64,000 bases of DNA from Bradyrhizobium manausense (GCF_018131105.1 NZ_JAFCJI010000001.1:3694001-3758000), one strand, 5' to 3'; counted from the first letter of the stretch, positions 51,941-61,415 are shown. Notes: generated from the sequence alone by a model not told the origin. Program-made: numbers and translations.

Positions 51941-54730
51941 ATGGACAGCGTTGCGACCGAGCATAAGCCTGAGGTGGATGATCGTTTCGACACCGCGCGG
52001 ATCACCGCGGCGGTCGATGCGCTCGCCGAAAAACATCAGGGGCGCGAGGACGCGTTCCGCACCGCAGTCGCGCAATTGCTCAAGGCCGAGCTGATCGCGG
52101 CGCGCGCCGCAGCGCAGGCGATCCTGCTGAAGGACCGCCACGGCCGCCGTTGCGCCGAGCGTCTCTGCCACGTGCAGGACGAGATCATCCGCATCCTCTA
52201 TTCGGCCGCGACCCGCCATCTCTACCGCTCGCCGATCCCGAGCGGCGCGGAACGCATGGCGGTGGTGGCGACCGGCGGCTACGGGCGCGGCCTGATGGCC
52301 CCCGAATCCGACATCGATCTCTTGTTCATCCTGCCCTACAAGCAGACTGCCTGGGGCGAGCAGGTGGCCGAAGCCATTCTCTATTGCCTCTGGGACATGG
52401 GGTTGAAGGTCGGTCACGCCACGCGCTCGGTCGATGAATCTATCCGCCAGGCGCGCGGCGACATGACGATCCGCACCGCGATCCTGGAGACGCGCTTCCT
52501 CACCGGTGATCAGCCGCTCTATGACGAGCTGGTCGCGCGCTTCGACAAGGACGTGGTGCAGGGCACCGCGTCCGAATTCGTCACTGCAAAGCTTGCCGAA
52601 CGCGAGGAGCGGCACCGCCGCGGCGGCCAGTCGCGCTATCTGGTCGAGCCCAACGTCAAGGACGGCAAGGGCGCGCTACGCGATCTGCACACGCTGTTCT
52701 GGATCGCAAAATACGTCTATCGCGTGCGCGATACCGACGAGCTGGCCGAGCGCGGCGTGTTCGACGCGCAGGAGTATCGCAGCTTCCGCCGCTGCGCCGA
52801 CTTTCTCTGGTCGGTGCGCTGCAATCTGCATTTCCACTCCGGCCGCGCCGAAGAGCGCCTGTCCTTCGACCTCCAGCGCGAGATCGCGATCAGGCTCGGC
52901 TACACCTCGCATCCCGGCATGCAGGACGTCGAGCGCTTCATGAAGCACTACTTCCTGGTCGCCAAGGAAGTCGGCAACCTCACGGCCATTCTCTGCGCCA
53001 AGCTCGAGGACCAGCAGGCCAAGCCCGCGCCGGTGTTGAGCCGGATGATGGCACGGCTGCGCCCCACGCCCGTCAAGCGACGCGTGCCGGAAAGTGACGA
53101 CTTCATCGTCGACAACAACCGCATCAACGTCGCCGCGCCCGACGTCTTCAAGCACGATCCGGTCAATCTGATCCGCATCTTCCGTCTGGCGCAGAAGAAC
53201 AACCTCGCCTTCCATCCGGATGCAATGCGCGACGTGACGCGCTCGCTCGGCCTGATCAACGCGCAGATGCGCGAAAATCCCGAGGCGAACCGGCTGTTCA
53301 TGGAGATCCTGACCTCCGACAACGCCGAGATCGTGCTGCGCCGAATGAACGAGACCGGCGTGCTCGGTCACTTCATCCGCGCCTTCGGCAAGATCGTCTC
53401 GATGATGCAGTTCAACATGTATCATCACTACACGGTCGACGAGCACCTGATCCGCTGCGTCGGCTTTCTCCAGGAGATCGAGCGCGGCGGCCTCGATGAG
53501 TTCACGCTTGCCAGCGACCTGATGCGCAAAATTCGCCCCGAGCACCGCGCGGTGATCTACATCACGACGCTGCTGCACGACATCGCCAAGGGACGGCCCG
53601 AGGACCATTCGATCGCAGGCGCCAAGGTCGCGCGCCGGCTCTGTCCGCGGCTCGGCTTCAGCGCGGCCGATACCGAGCTGGTGGCCTGGCTGATCGAAGA
53701 GCATCTGACGATGTCCACGGTCGCGCAGTCGCGCGATCTCTCGGACCGCAAGACCATCGAGAATTTTGCCGCCGTGGTGCAATCGGTCGAGCAGATGAAG
53801 CTGCTGACGATCCTGACCACCGCCGACATCCGCGGCGTCGGCCCGGGCGTGTGGAATGGCTGGAAGGCGCAACTGCTGCGCTCGCTGTATTACGAGACCG
53901 AACCGGTGCTGACCGGCGGCTTCTCGGAAGTCGACCGCGGCAAGCGCCTCACCGCTGCCTACGCCGAATTCCGCAACGCCTTCGCCGAGTGGCCGGCGGA
54001 CGAACTCGACGCCTATATCGGCCGGCACTATCCGGCCTACTGGCTCAAGGTCGAACTGCCGCGCAAGATCCGTCATGCGCGTTTCGTGCGCTCCAGCGAA
54101 CAGGCCGGCCACAAGCTCGCGATCAATGTCGGCTTCGACGAGGTACGCGGCGTCACCGAGCTCACCATTTTCGCCGCCGACCATCCCTGGCTGCTGTCGA
54201 TCATCGCCGGCGCCTGTGCGTCAGCCGGCGCCAACATCGTCGACGCGCAGATCTACACCACGACCGACGGCCGCGCGCTGGATACGATCTCGATCTCCCG
54301 CGAATACGACCGCGACGAGGACGAGGGCCGACGCGCCACCCGCATCGGCGAGATGATCGAGGACGTGCTGGAAGGCAAGCTGCGCCTGCCCGAAGTGGTG
54401 GCGCGGCGCACCGTGCGCAGCAAGGCCAAGCCGTTCGTGATCGAGCCGGAAGTGACGATCAACAATCAATGGTCCGACCGCTATACCGTGATCGAGGTCT
54501 CCGGCCTCGACCGCACCGGCCTGCTCTACGAGCTGACCACGGCGATCTCGAAGCTGAACCTCAACATCGCCTCCGCCCACGTCGCGACCTTCGGCGAACG
54601 CGCCCGCGACGTGTTCTACGTCACCGACCTCCTCGGCGCCCAAATCAACGCGCCGACCCGCCAGGCCGCGATCAAGAGCGCGCTGACTCATGTAATGGCC
54701 GGCGACAAGGCGGTCCAGCCGGCGGCGTAA
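51941..54730 (+). CDS. glnD: [Protein-PII] uridylyltransferase / uridylyl-removing enzyme
   Basis: A 929-residue bifunctional nitrogen sensor that uridylylates PII (GlnB/GlnK) when glutamine is low and deuridylylates it when glutamine is high. The nucleotidyltransferase motif GGYGRGLMAPESDID is at 112-126. The GlnD linker region follows. The HD domain for the uridylyl-removing activity has LLHDIAKGRPEDHS near 546. Two C-terminal ACT domains (about 710-790 and 830-905; ELTIFAADHPWLLSIIAGA and VIEVSGLDRTGLLYELT) bind glutamine. The length is typical. ATG 51941 is preceded by GGTGA. A possible RpoN element lies upstream. Confidence 0.97.
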   Translation: MDSVATEHKPEVDDRFDTARITAAVDALAEKHQGREDAFRTAVAQLLKAELIAARAAAQAILLKDRHGRRCAERLCHVQDEIIRILYSAATRHLYRSPIPSGAERMAVVATGGYGRGLMAPESDIDLLFILPYKQTAWGEQVAEAILYCLWDMGLKVGHATRSVDESIRQARGDMTIRTAILETRFLTGDQPLYDELVARFDKDVVQGTASEFVTAKLAEREERHRRGGQSRYLVEPNVKDGKGALRDLHTLFWIAKYVYRVRDTDELAERGVFDAQEYRSFRRCADFLWSVRCNLHFHSGRAEERLSFDLQREIAIRLGYTSHPGMQDVERFMKHYFLVAKEVGNLTAILCAKLEDQQAKPAPVLSRMMARLRPTPVKRRVPESDDFIVDNNRINVAAPDVFKHDPVNLIRIFRLAQKNNLAFHPDAMRDVTRSLGLINAQMRENPEANRLFMEILTSDNAEIVLRRMNETGVLGHFIRAFGKIVSMMQFNMYHHYTVDEHLIRCVGFLQEIERGGLDEFTLASDLMRKIRPEHRAVIYITTLLHDIAKGRPEDHSIAGAKVARRLCPRLGFSAADTELVAWLIEEHLTMSTVAQSRDLSDRKTIENFAAVVQSVEQMKLLTILTTADIRGVGPGVWNGWKAQLLRSLYYETEPVLTGGFSEVDRGKRLTAAYAEFRNAFAEWPADELDAYIGRHYPAYWLKVELPRKIRHARFVRSSEQAGHKLAINVGFDEVRGVTELTIFAADHPWLLSIIAGACASAGANIVDAQIYTTTDGRALDTISISREYDRDEDEGRRATRIGEMIEDVLEGKLRLPEVVARRTVRSKAKPFVIEPEVTINNQWSDRYTVIEVSGLDRTGLLYELTTAISKLNLNIASAHVATFGERARDVFYVTDLLGAQINAPTRQAAIKSALTHVMAGDKAVQPAA

Positions 54731-54735
54731 GCGGG

Positions 54736-55266
54736 CTAAATCTCCACCCCCTCATGCCGCAGCAGCCAGCGCTTGCGCGCGAGACCGCCACCATATTTCA
54801 CCAAGGAGCCGTCGGCTCCGATCAGGCGATGGCACGGCAGCACCACGCTGATCGGGTTGGAGCCGTTGGCGTGGCCGACGGCGCGAATGGCCTTGGGCAT
54901 CTCGATCTTTGCGGCCAGCGCGCCGTAGCTCATCGTGGTGCCCACGGGAATCTTCGCGAGCGCCGCCCAGACCTTTTGCTGGAACGGCGTGCCGGCGATA
55001 CGCCATTCGATCCGCGCGAGCTGACCGAGGTCACCCGCGAAGTAAGCCGACAGCGCGGTCTTCATGTCCGTCGGCGCAGCCTGATCGACCAAATTCACGG
55101 CGCCATGATGCAGGCGCAGCAGCTCGCGCATGCGGTGCTCGTAATCGTCCCAATCGAGCGCGCGCAACGCGCCATCGGCATCGGTGACAAGCAGCGCGAT
55201 CCCGATCGGCGTTGCCAGCCGATCGAGGCCGAAGCTTGCAAGGGTTTTGCTTGATCGCGCGGGCAT
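54736..55266 (-). CDS. ogt: Methylated-DNA--[protein]-cysteine S-methyltransferase
   Basis: A 176-residue suicide repair protein that takes the methyl group from O6-methylguanine onto its own cysteine. The acceptor is Cys145 in VLPCHRLIG. The DNA-binding block before it is TPFQQKVWAALAKIPVGTTMSYG and RAVGHANGSNP, both standard for the family. There is no Ada-type N-terminal domain, which fits Ogt. GAAGGGATGG precedes ATG 55266. It is convergent with glnD, with five bases between stops, and divergent from the DUF1304 gene. Confidence 0.95.
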   Translation of the reverse strand: MPARSSKTLASFGLDRLATPIGIALLVTDADGALRALDWDDYEHRMRELLRLHHGAVNLVDQAAPTDMKTALSAYFAGDLGQLARIEWRIAGTPFQQKVWAALAKIPVGTTMSYGALAAKIEMPKAIRAVGHANGSNPISVVLPCHRLIGADGSLVKYGGGLARKRWLLRHEGVEI

Positions 55267-55357
55267 TGCGGCACCATCCCTTCGAAACACGCTTCGCACT
55301 TGCCATGCCTGACATGCTAACGTCCACCCGAAAGCTGACGCTTTTGGGGGGCTCAAC

Positions 55358-55720
55358 TTGATTCTCATCGCCAATCTTCTGGTGGCGCTGGTCGCCGCAC
55401 TGCACGCCTACTTCCTGATCCTGGAGATGTTTCTCTGGGACAAGCCGCTGGGCCTGAAGACATTCCGCAACACGCCTGACAAGGCCGAGATCACGAAGGT
55501 GCTGGCTGCCAATCAAGGGCTGTATAACGGCTTTCTCGTCGCCGGCCTGGTCTGGGGTCTCATCCACGGCAACCCGGCCTTCGCGTTCCAGATCAAAGTG
55601 TTCTTCCTGCTCTGCGTGATCGTCGCCGGCGCCTACGGCGCTGCCACCGTCAGTACGCGCATCCTGATCGTGCAAGCGCTCCCGGCTGCGATCGCACTGG
55701 CTGCATTGTTCCTTGCCTGA
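55358..55720 (+). CDS. DUF1304 family membrane protein
   Basis: A 120-residue protein with four transmembrane segments (ILIANLLVALVAALHAYFLI; GLYNGFLVAGLVWGLI; FFLLCVIVAGAYGAATV; ILIVQALPAAIALAALFL). The conserved EMFLWDKP and RNTPDKAEITKVLAANQGLYNG, the latter read in two parts, define the family, whose function is unknown. The start appears to be TTG 55358, preceded at good distance by GGGGGG; no in-frame ATG or GTG gives the first helix. It is divergent from ogt over 91 bases. Confidence 0.85.
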   Translation: MILIANLLVALVAALHAYFLILEMFLWDKPLGLKTFRNTPDKAEITKVLAANQGLYNGFLVAGLVWGLIHGNPAFAFQIKVFFLLCVIVAGAYGAATVSTRILIVQALPAAIALAALFLA

Positions 55721-55868
55721 ATCTCTGGCCTGAGACGCTACGGCGCAGCGCCGCGATCCTTGCGCGCGGCCTGCCCTTCCTCCACACTCTTCGGCAGCGA
55801 TGGCGACCGTTGCAACCAGCGGGAAAAGACCGTCGGCCGGAAAATTCCGTCAGGAGGAACAAGCCAAC

Positions 55869-57095
55869 ATGAAGACTCGCAGAGCCTATTTAGCTGCCAC
55901 GGCGGCGCTCGCCTTCGCGTTCTCCGCCAGCCAAGCCCTCGCACAGAAAAAATACGACACCGGTGCGAGCGACACCGAGATCAAGATCGGCCAGACCGTG
56001 CCGTTCTCCGGCGCCTATTCCGTCTACGCCAACATCGGCAAGACCCAGGCTGCTTACTTCAAGATGATCAACGACCAGGGCGGCATCAACGGCCGCAAGA
56101 TCAACCTGATCCAGTATGATGACGCCTATTCGCCGCCGAAAACCGTCGAGCAAGTCCGCAAGCTCGTCGAAGGCGACGAAGTGCTCTTCACCTTCCAGAT
56201 CATCGGCACCGCGGCGAACGCAGCCGTGCAAAAATATCTCAACGGCAAGAAGGTCCCGCAGCTCCTCGCCTCGACCGGCGCTGCGCGCTTCAACGATCCG
56301 CAGAACTACCCATGGACCATCGCCTATAATCCCAACTACGTGTCCGAAGGACGCATCTACGCCAAGTACATTCTGAAGGAGCATCCGAACGCCAAGATCG
56401 GCGTGCTCTACCAGAACGACGACATGGGTCGCGATTACCTCGCGGGCCTCAAGAGCGGCCTCGGCGACAAGGCCGCCAGCATGATCGTCGGCGAAGTCTC
56501 CTACGAGGTCACCGATCCCACTGTGGACTCGCAGGTGGTGAAGCTGAAGTCGATGGGTGTCGATCTGTTCTACGACGCCTCGACGCCGAAATTCGCGGCA
56601 CAGGCGATCAAGAAGCTCGCCGACCTCGGCTGGACTCCGGTGCACATCCTCGACATCAATGCGAGCCCGGTGTCGGCGACGCTGAAGCCGGCCGGCCTCG
56701 ACATCTCCAAGGGCATCGTCTCGACCAATTACGGCAAGGACCCCGGCGATCCCCAGTGGAAGGACGACGCGGGCGTGAAAGCCTTCTTCGCCTTCATGGA
56801 TAAATACTTCCCCGAAGGCGACAAGCTCAATACCGTGAACACCTACGCCTATTCGGTGGCCGAATTGCTCACTCAGGTGCTGAAGCAATGCGGCGACGAC
56901 CTGACGCGCGAGAACATCATGAAGCAGGTCGCCAACGTCAAGGGCTACACGCCGAGCCTCGCATTGCCAGGCATGTCCATCAGCACCGGCCCGAACGACT
57001 ACCGCGTCAACAAGCAGATGCAGATGATGAAGTTCAACGGCGAACGCTGGGAGCTGTTCGGACCGATCATCGAGGACTCCGGTCCGGCAGGTTAG
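55869..57095 (+). CDS. ABC transporter periplasmic binding protein, branched-chain amino acid/amide type (tandem copy 1)
   Basis: A 408-residue type I periplasmic binding protein (Peripla_BP_6) for leucine-type ligands, amides or aromatic acids. The signal peptide is MKTRRAYLAATAALAFAFSA followed by SQALA. The core motifs are EIKIGQTVPFSG, GGINGRKINLIQYDD and PQLLASTGA. AGGAGGA lies ahead of ATG 55869. The next gene encodes a close paralog of identical length. No permease or ATPase (livH, livM, livG, livF type) is in the window, so it must share a transporter encoded elsewhere. The ligand is unknown. Confidence 0.9.
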   Translation: MKTRRAYLAATAALAFAFSASQALAQKKYDTGASDTEIKIGQTVPFSGAYSVYANIGKTQAAYFKMINDQGGINGRKINLIQYDDAYSPPKTVEQVRKLVEGDEVLFTFQIIGTAANAAVQKYLNGKKVPQLLASTGAARFNDPQNYPWTIAYNPNYVSEGRIYAKYILKEHPNAKIGVLYQNDDMGRDYLAGLKSGLGDKAASMIVGEVSYEVTDPTVDSQVVKLKSMGVDLFYDASTPKFAAQAIKKLADLGWTPVHILDINASPVSATLKPAGLDISKGIVSTNYGKDPGDPQWKDDAGVKAFFAFMDKYFPEGDKLNTVNTYAYSVAELLTQVLKQCGDDLTRENIMKQVANVKGYTPSLALPGMSISTGPNDYRVNKQMQMMKFNGERWELFGPIIEDSGPAG

Positions 57096-57105
57096 TTAAT
57101 AGATT

Positions 57106-57159
57106 GGGTGGGTTAGGCTTGCGGCTGCGCGATGCGTAGTCCGCTACCGCAACCCACCC
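57106..57159. repeat. GGGTGGGTT/AACCCACCC inverted-repeat element
   Basis: The arms 57106-57114 and 57151-57159 are perfect 9-base inverted copies around 36 bases that also contain complementary GCGG/CCGC segments. It sits between the two binding-protein genes and resembles another common bradyrhizobial intergenic element. It may end the first transcript. Confidence 0.6.
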
Positions 57160-57289
57160 TACGAACTGCCAGCGCCCACCCATCTTGCGTTGCAATAATG
57201 GTTCCTCCACACTCGCCCCAGCGATGGCGGCGGGTGCGCAGCGGTGCGTCCGGCAGACCATCTGCAATAACAAGCTGAGGAAATTGCGA

Positions 57290-58516
57290 ATGAGGAATGG
57301 AGTTCTGCATCTGGCCGCGGCAACGGCGCTGACCCTGGCGCTGTCGGTCTCTGCGGCCAATGCCCAGAAGAAATATGATCCGGGCGCCAGCGACACCGAA
57401 ATCAAGATCGGACAGACCATGCCGTTCTCGGGACCGGCGTCGGCCTATTCGTCGATCGGCAAGACCCAGGCCGCCTATTTCAAGATGATCAACGACCAGG
57501 GCGGCATCAACGGTCGCAAGATCAACTTGATCCAGTATGACGACGCCTATTCGCCGCCGAAAGCCGTGGAGCAGATCCGCAAGCTGGTCGAGAGCGACGA
57601 GGTGCTGCTGACCTTCCAGATCATCGGCACGCCGGTGAACGCGGCTGTGCAGAAATATCTCAACTCCAAGAAGGTGCCGCAGCTGTTCGCGGCGACCGGC
57701 GCGTCGCGGTTCACCGATCCGAAGAACTTCCCCTGGACCATGGGCTTCAACCCGAACTACTTCGTCGAAGGCCGCATCTACGGTCAGTACATCCTGAAGG
57801 AGCATCCGAATGCCAAGATCGGCGTGCTCTATCAGAACGACGATCTGGGCAAGGACTATCTGAACGGCCTCAAGGCCGGCCTCGGTGACAAGGCCGCCAA
57901 GATGATCGTGACCGAAGCCTCTTACGAAGTCTCCGATCCCACCGTCGATTCGCAGATCCTCAAGATCAAGGACGCCGGTGCCGACCTGTTCTTCAGCGCA
58001 ACGACGCCGAAGCAGGCCGCGCAGGCGATCAAGAAGATCGCCGAGATGGGCTGGCATCCGACCCAGATCGTCGACATCAACGCCACCTCCGTCGGCGCGG
58101 TGCTGAAGCCGGCGGGCCTCGACGCCGCCAAAGGCCTGATCAGCGTCAATTACGGCAAGGAACCGCTGGATCCGACCTGGAAGGACGACGCCGGCTTGAA
58201 GAAGTATTTCGACTTCATGGCCAAGTACTATCCCGACGGCGACAAGGACTCGAATTTCAACACCTATGGCTACAGCACGGCGCAATTGCTCGTGCACGTG
58301 CTGAAGCAGTGCGGTGACAATCTCACCCGCGAGAACGTCATGAAGCAGGCCACTTCGTTGAAGGACTTCGCGACCGACACCGCGCTGCCCGGCATCAAGG
58401 CCAATACCTCGCCGACCGACTATCGCGTCAACAAGCAGCTTCAGATGATGAAGTTCAACGGCGAGCGCTGGGAGCTGTTCGGCCCGATCCTGGAGGATAC
58501 GGCTCCGGCGGGTTAG
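57290..58516 (+). CDS. ABC transporter periplasmic binding protein, branched-chain amino acid/amide type (tandem copy 2)
   Basis: A 408-residue paralog of the preceding gene, alike at roughly three of four positions by eye and ungapped over most of its length. Signal peptide MRNGVLHLAAATALTLALSV then SAANA. Shared motifs are EIKIGQTMPFSG and GGINGRKINLIQYDD. Differences cluster in putative ligand-contact loops (for example SGPASAYSSI against SGAYSVYANI near the first pocket strand), suggesting a different ligand. CTGAGGAAA precedes ATG 57290. A strong terminator follows. The signal peptides are unrelated in sequence, which indicates separate upkeep since duplication. Confidence 0.9.
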   Translation: MRNGVLHLAAATALTLALSVSAANAQKKYDPGASDTEIKIGQTMPFSGPASAYSSIGKTQAAYFKMINDQGGINGRKINLIQYDDAYSPPKAVEQIRKLVESDEVLLTFQIIGTPVNAAVQKYLNSKKVPQLFAATGASRFTDPKNFPWTMGFNPNYFVEGRIYGQYILKEHPNAKIGVLYQNDDLGKDYLNGLKAGLGDKAAKMIVTEASYEVSDPTVDSQILKIKDAGADLFFSATTPKQAAQAIKKIAEMGWHPTQIVDINATSVGAVLKPAGLDAAKGLISVNYGKEPLDPTWKDDAGLKKYFDFMAKYYPDGDKDSNFNTYGYSTAQLLVHVLKQCGDNLTRENVMKQATSLKDFATDTALPGIKANTSPTDYRVNKQLQMMKFNGERWELFGPILEDTAPAG

Positions 58517-58535
58517 TCGAAGGGCTCTGGAATGC

Positions 58536-58567
58536 AATCGGCGGCCTGCGGGCCGCCGATTTTATTT
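58536..58567 (+). terminator. Intrinsic terminator after the second binding-protein gene
   Basis: A perfect 11-bp stem (AATCGGCGGCC, 58536-58546, with 58551-58561) and a TGCG tetraloop are followed by TTATTT. It lies 20 bases after the stop. Confidence 0.88.
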
Positions 58568-58574
58568 GGAACAT

Positions 58575-59000
58575 CTATTCCGGTATCTCGCCAAAATTCT
58601 TCCCCACCGGCAGCACCGCGTGGCGGATCAGCCGAGAGTCCTCCACAGCCGCCTGTCGATGCTTCACTGCCTCGCGATAGACGGGGTCGCGGATCATCTC
58701 GACGAAGGCTGAGACGCTCGGGTATTCGGCGATGAAGCAATGGTCCCAGCGCTCCTCTTGCGGGCCGATCAGCATCAGCTCGAACCGGCCCTGCCAGACG
58801 ATGCGGCCGCCGAGGCGCTCGAACACCGGGCCGCTCTCGCGGCCATAGGCGGCATAGGCTTCCGCGCCGCTCGCCTTGCGGCCGTCGGGATAGGCCGCCT
58901 CTTGGCGCAGCCGCACCAGGTTGAGCATGTGGATCGGGCCTGGGCGGTCGCTGTCCCGGAATTGCGCGAAAATCTCCTTGGTCGGATCGATATGGCCCAT
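58575..59000 (-). CDS. DUF1330 family protein (dimeric alpha-beta barrel)
   Basis: A 141-residue cytosolic protein of the DUF1330 family in the ferredoxin-like dimeric alpha-beta barrel fold. The family pattern is visible: IHMLNLVRLR, GAEAYAAYGRESGPVFERLGG, and CFIAEYPSVSAFVEMIRDP followed by YREAVKHRQAAVEDS. Catalytic residues are not known for the family; some relatives act as monooxygenases or isomerases. AAGAGGGA precedes ATG 59000. It converges with the second binding-protein gene beyond the terminator and is divergent from the PBP gene. Confidence 0.85.
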   Translation of the reverse strand: MGHIDPTKEIFAQFRDSDRPGPIHMLNLVRLRQEAAYPDGRKASGAEAYAAYGRESGPVFERLGGRIVWQGRFELMLIGPQEERWDHCFIAEYPSVSAFVEMIRDPVYREAVKHRQAAVEDSRLIRHAVLPVGKNFGEIPE

Positions 59001-59148
59001 GCGGGTTCCCTCTTCTTTATCGCCGCGATCCTAGCCCTGCGGTCCGACGAGCGGAACTGCGGCCTTGGAAGGCCGCATCCCCTAATCAGACGTTAAGCAC
59101 GGGGTAACCGAGCCTTAAACAGCGACCGCTAGCGTGCGGCGGGGCGGG

Positions 59149-61398
59149 ATGACCGGGCGTTTGCGTATGGGGTCGGCAAAGAAAAAGGGTGGGCGGAAGG
59201 AGCCGTTGTTCGGCTTGCCCGCGGCGCTCGCCGATCTGCGCCTGACGGCGGCCGACCGCATTCCCGGCGGCGGCGACGACAGACCAAAGAAATCCGCGAG
59301 CAAGCGCAAGGCCGAACCTGTCGACGACGAGCCGCCGCGCGAGCGCAAGGCTCCGGCCAAAGGCGGCGGCGCCAAGCGACGGTCGAAATCATCGATCAGG
59401 CCCGGCCTCGGCCGCCTCATCTACTGGGGCGCCGTGCTGAGCCTGTGGGGCGTGATCGCCGTGATCGGCGTCGTGATCTGGGTTGGCGCCCATCTGCCGC
59501 CGATCCAGTCGCTGGAGATTCCCAAACGTCCGCCGACCATCCAGATCGTCGGCATGGACGGCACCCCGCTGGCGCAGCGCGGCGAGATGACCGGCGCCAA
59601 CGTGTCGCTGAAGGACCTGCCGCCTTATCTGCCCAAAGCTTTCATTGCCATCGAAGACCGCCGCTTCTATTCGCATTTCGGCATCGATCCGATCGGTATC
59701 CTGCGCGCGCTCGTCACCAACGTGCTCCATCGCGGCGTATCGCAGGGCGGCTCGACGCTGACGCAGCAGCTCGCGAAGAACCTGTTCCTGACCCAGGAAC
59801 GCACCATGCAGCGCAAGCTGCAGGAGGCCGAGCTCGCGATCTGGCTGGAGCGCAAGCACTCCAAGAACGAAATTCTGGAGCTCTATCTCAACCGCGTCTA
59901 TTTCGGTTCCGGCGCCTACGGCGTCGAAGCCGCTGCGCAGAAATATTTCGGCAAGCCGGCCAAGAACGTCACGATCGCAGAAGCCGCGATGCTGGCGGGC
60001 CTCGTCAAATCGCCCTCGCGCCTCGCGCCGAACCGCAACCCCGAAGGCGCTGAAGCGCGCGCAAAAGTCGTGCTCGCGGCGATGGCCGACGCGCAGTTCA
60101 TTACCGAGGCACAGGCCCAGGCCTCGATCGGCCATCCCTCCTACAATGTGAAGCCGGTGGGCGCGGGCACCGTGAACTACGTCGCCGACTGGATTGGCGA
60201 GGTGCTGGACGACCTCGTCGGCCAGATCGACGACAGCATCAAGGTCGAGACCACGATCGATCCGAAGCTGCAGGCCGTGGCGGAGGCCGCCGTCATCGAC
60301 GAGCTCGCCGCCAAGAGCGTGAAGTTCAATGTCAGCCAGGGCGCGCTGGTGGCGATGACGCCTGATGGCGCGGTGCGCGCCATGGTCGGCGGGCGGAACT
60401 ATTCCGAGAGCCAGTACAATCGCGCGGTCACCGCCAAGCGCCAGCCGGGTTCGTCCTTCAAGCCGTTCGTGTACCTGACCGCGATGGAGCAGGGGCTGAC
60501 GCCCGACACCGTCCGCCAGGACGCGCCGATCGAGGTCAAGGGCTGGAAGCCCGAGAACTACACCCATGAATATTTCGGCGCGGTGACGCTGACCCATGCG
60601 CTGGCGATGTCGCTCAACAGCGTCGCGATCCGCCTCGGCCTCGAGGTCGGGCCGAAGAACGTGGTGCGCACCGCACATCGGCTCGGCATCACCTCCAAGC
60701 TCGAGCCCAACGCCTCGATCGCGCTCGGGACCTCGGAAGTCTCCGTGGTCGAGATGGTCGGCGCCTATGCATCATTCGCCAATGGCGGCTTCGCCGCCGT
60801 GCCGCATGTGGTGACGCGGATCAAGACGCTCGACGGCAAGCTGCTCTACATGCGTCAGCCCGACGAGCATAATCAGGTGATCGAGCCGCGCTATGTCGGC
60901 ATGATGAACACGATGATGCGGGAGACGCTGATCTCGGGCACGGCGAAGAAGGCCGAGATCCCGGGCTGGCAGGCGGCCGGCAAGACCGGCACCAGCCAGG
61001 ATTATCGCGACGCCTGGTTCATCGGCTACACCGCCAATCTCGTCACCGGCGTCTGGCTCGGCAACGACGACAACTCGCCGACCAGGAAGGCGACCGGCGG
61101 CGGCCTGCCGGTGGAAGTCTGGACCCGCTTCATGCGCGCCGCCCATGAGGGCGTTCAGGTGGCCGCGCTGCCGAACCTGCAGACCAATTGGGGGCCGTCG
61201 AACCTCGTGCAGATCTCATCGCAGATCTCGCCGCCGGCACAGGCGGCAGCGCCGGGACTTGCGCCCGGACCAGCACCGGTCAGCAATGGCGGCTATCGCG
61301 CACCGCCGCCGACGCGCACCAATGTCAATGCGCGGCCGGAGGCAGCCGCCGGGCTCGATGGCTGGCTGATGGACCGGCTGTTTGGCGGGAATCGGTAG
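59149..61398 (+). CDS. Bifunctional class A penicillin-binding protein (PBP1A type)
   Basis: A 749-residue enzyme that polymerises and cross-links peptidoglycan. A basic, Lys/Arg-rich cytosolic tail of about 90 residues precedes one membrane helix (WGAVLSLWGVIAVIGVVIWV). The GT51 domain has EDRRFYSHFGID and GGSTLTQQLAKNLFL. The transpeptidase has the Ser-x-x-Lys in GSSFKPFVYL, SLNS as the second motif, and KTGTSQ. The C terminus is Pro/Ala-rich. ATG 59149 follows GGGGCGGG; GTG 59134 and ATG 59167 are alternatives. It complements the monofunctional mtgA at 23035. The gene appears monocistronic. Confidence 0.93.
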   Translation: MTGRLRMGSAKKKGGRKEPLFGLPAALADLRLTAADRIPGGGDDRPKKSASKRKAEPVDDEPPRERKAPAKGGGAKRRSKSSIRPGLGRLIYWGAVLSLWGVIAVIGVVIWVGAHLPPIQSLEIPKRPPTIQIVGMDGTPLAQRGEMTGANVSLKDLPPYLPKAFIAIEDRRFYSHFGIDPIGILRALVTNVLHRGVSQGGSTLTQQLAKNLFLTQERTMQRKLQEAELAIWLERKHSKNEILELYLNRVYFGSGAYGVEAAAQKYFGKPAKNVTIAEAAMLAGLVKSPSRLAPNRNPEGAEARAKVVLAAMADAQFITEAQAQASIGHPSYNVKPVGAGTVNYVADWIGEVLDDLVGQIDDSIKVETTIDPKLQAVAEAAVIDELAAKSVKFNVSQGALVAMTPDGAVRAMVGGRNYSESQYNRAVTAKRQPGSSFKPFVYLTAMEQGLTPDTVRQDAPIEVKGWKPENYTHEYFGAVTLTHALAMSLNSVAIRLGLEVGPKNVVRTAHRLGITSKLEPNASIALGTSEVSVVEMVGAYASFANGGFAAVPHVVTRIKTLDGKLLYMRQPDEHNQVIEPRYVGMMNTMMRETLISGTAKKAEIPGWQAAGKTGTSQDYRDAWFIGYTANLVTGVWLGNDDNSPTRKATGGGLPVEVWTRFMRAAHEGVQVAALPNLQTNWGPSNLVQISSQISPPAQAAAPGLAPGPAPVSNGGYRAPPPTRTNVNARPEAAAGLDGWLMDRLFGGNR

Positions 61399-61415
61399 AC
61401 CCCAAAACAAAAAAC

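Noticed and set aside
52676..54184. A 502-codon minus-strand frame opposite glnD.
   Set aside because: It mirrors the glnD coding sequence; no motif and the usual shadow composition.
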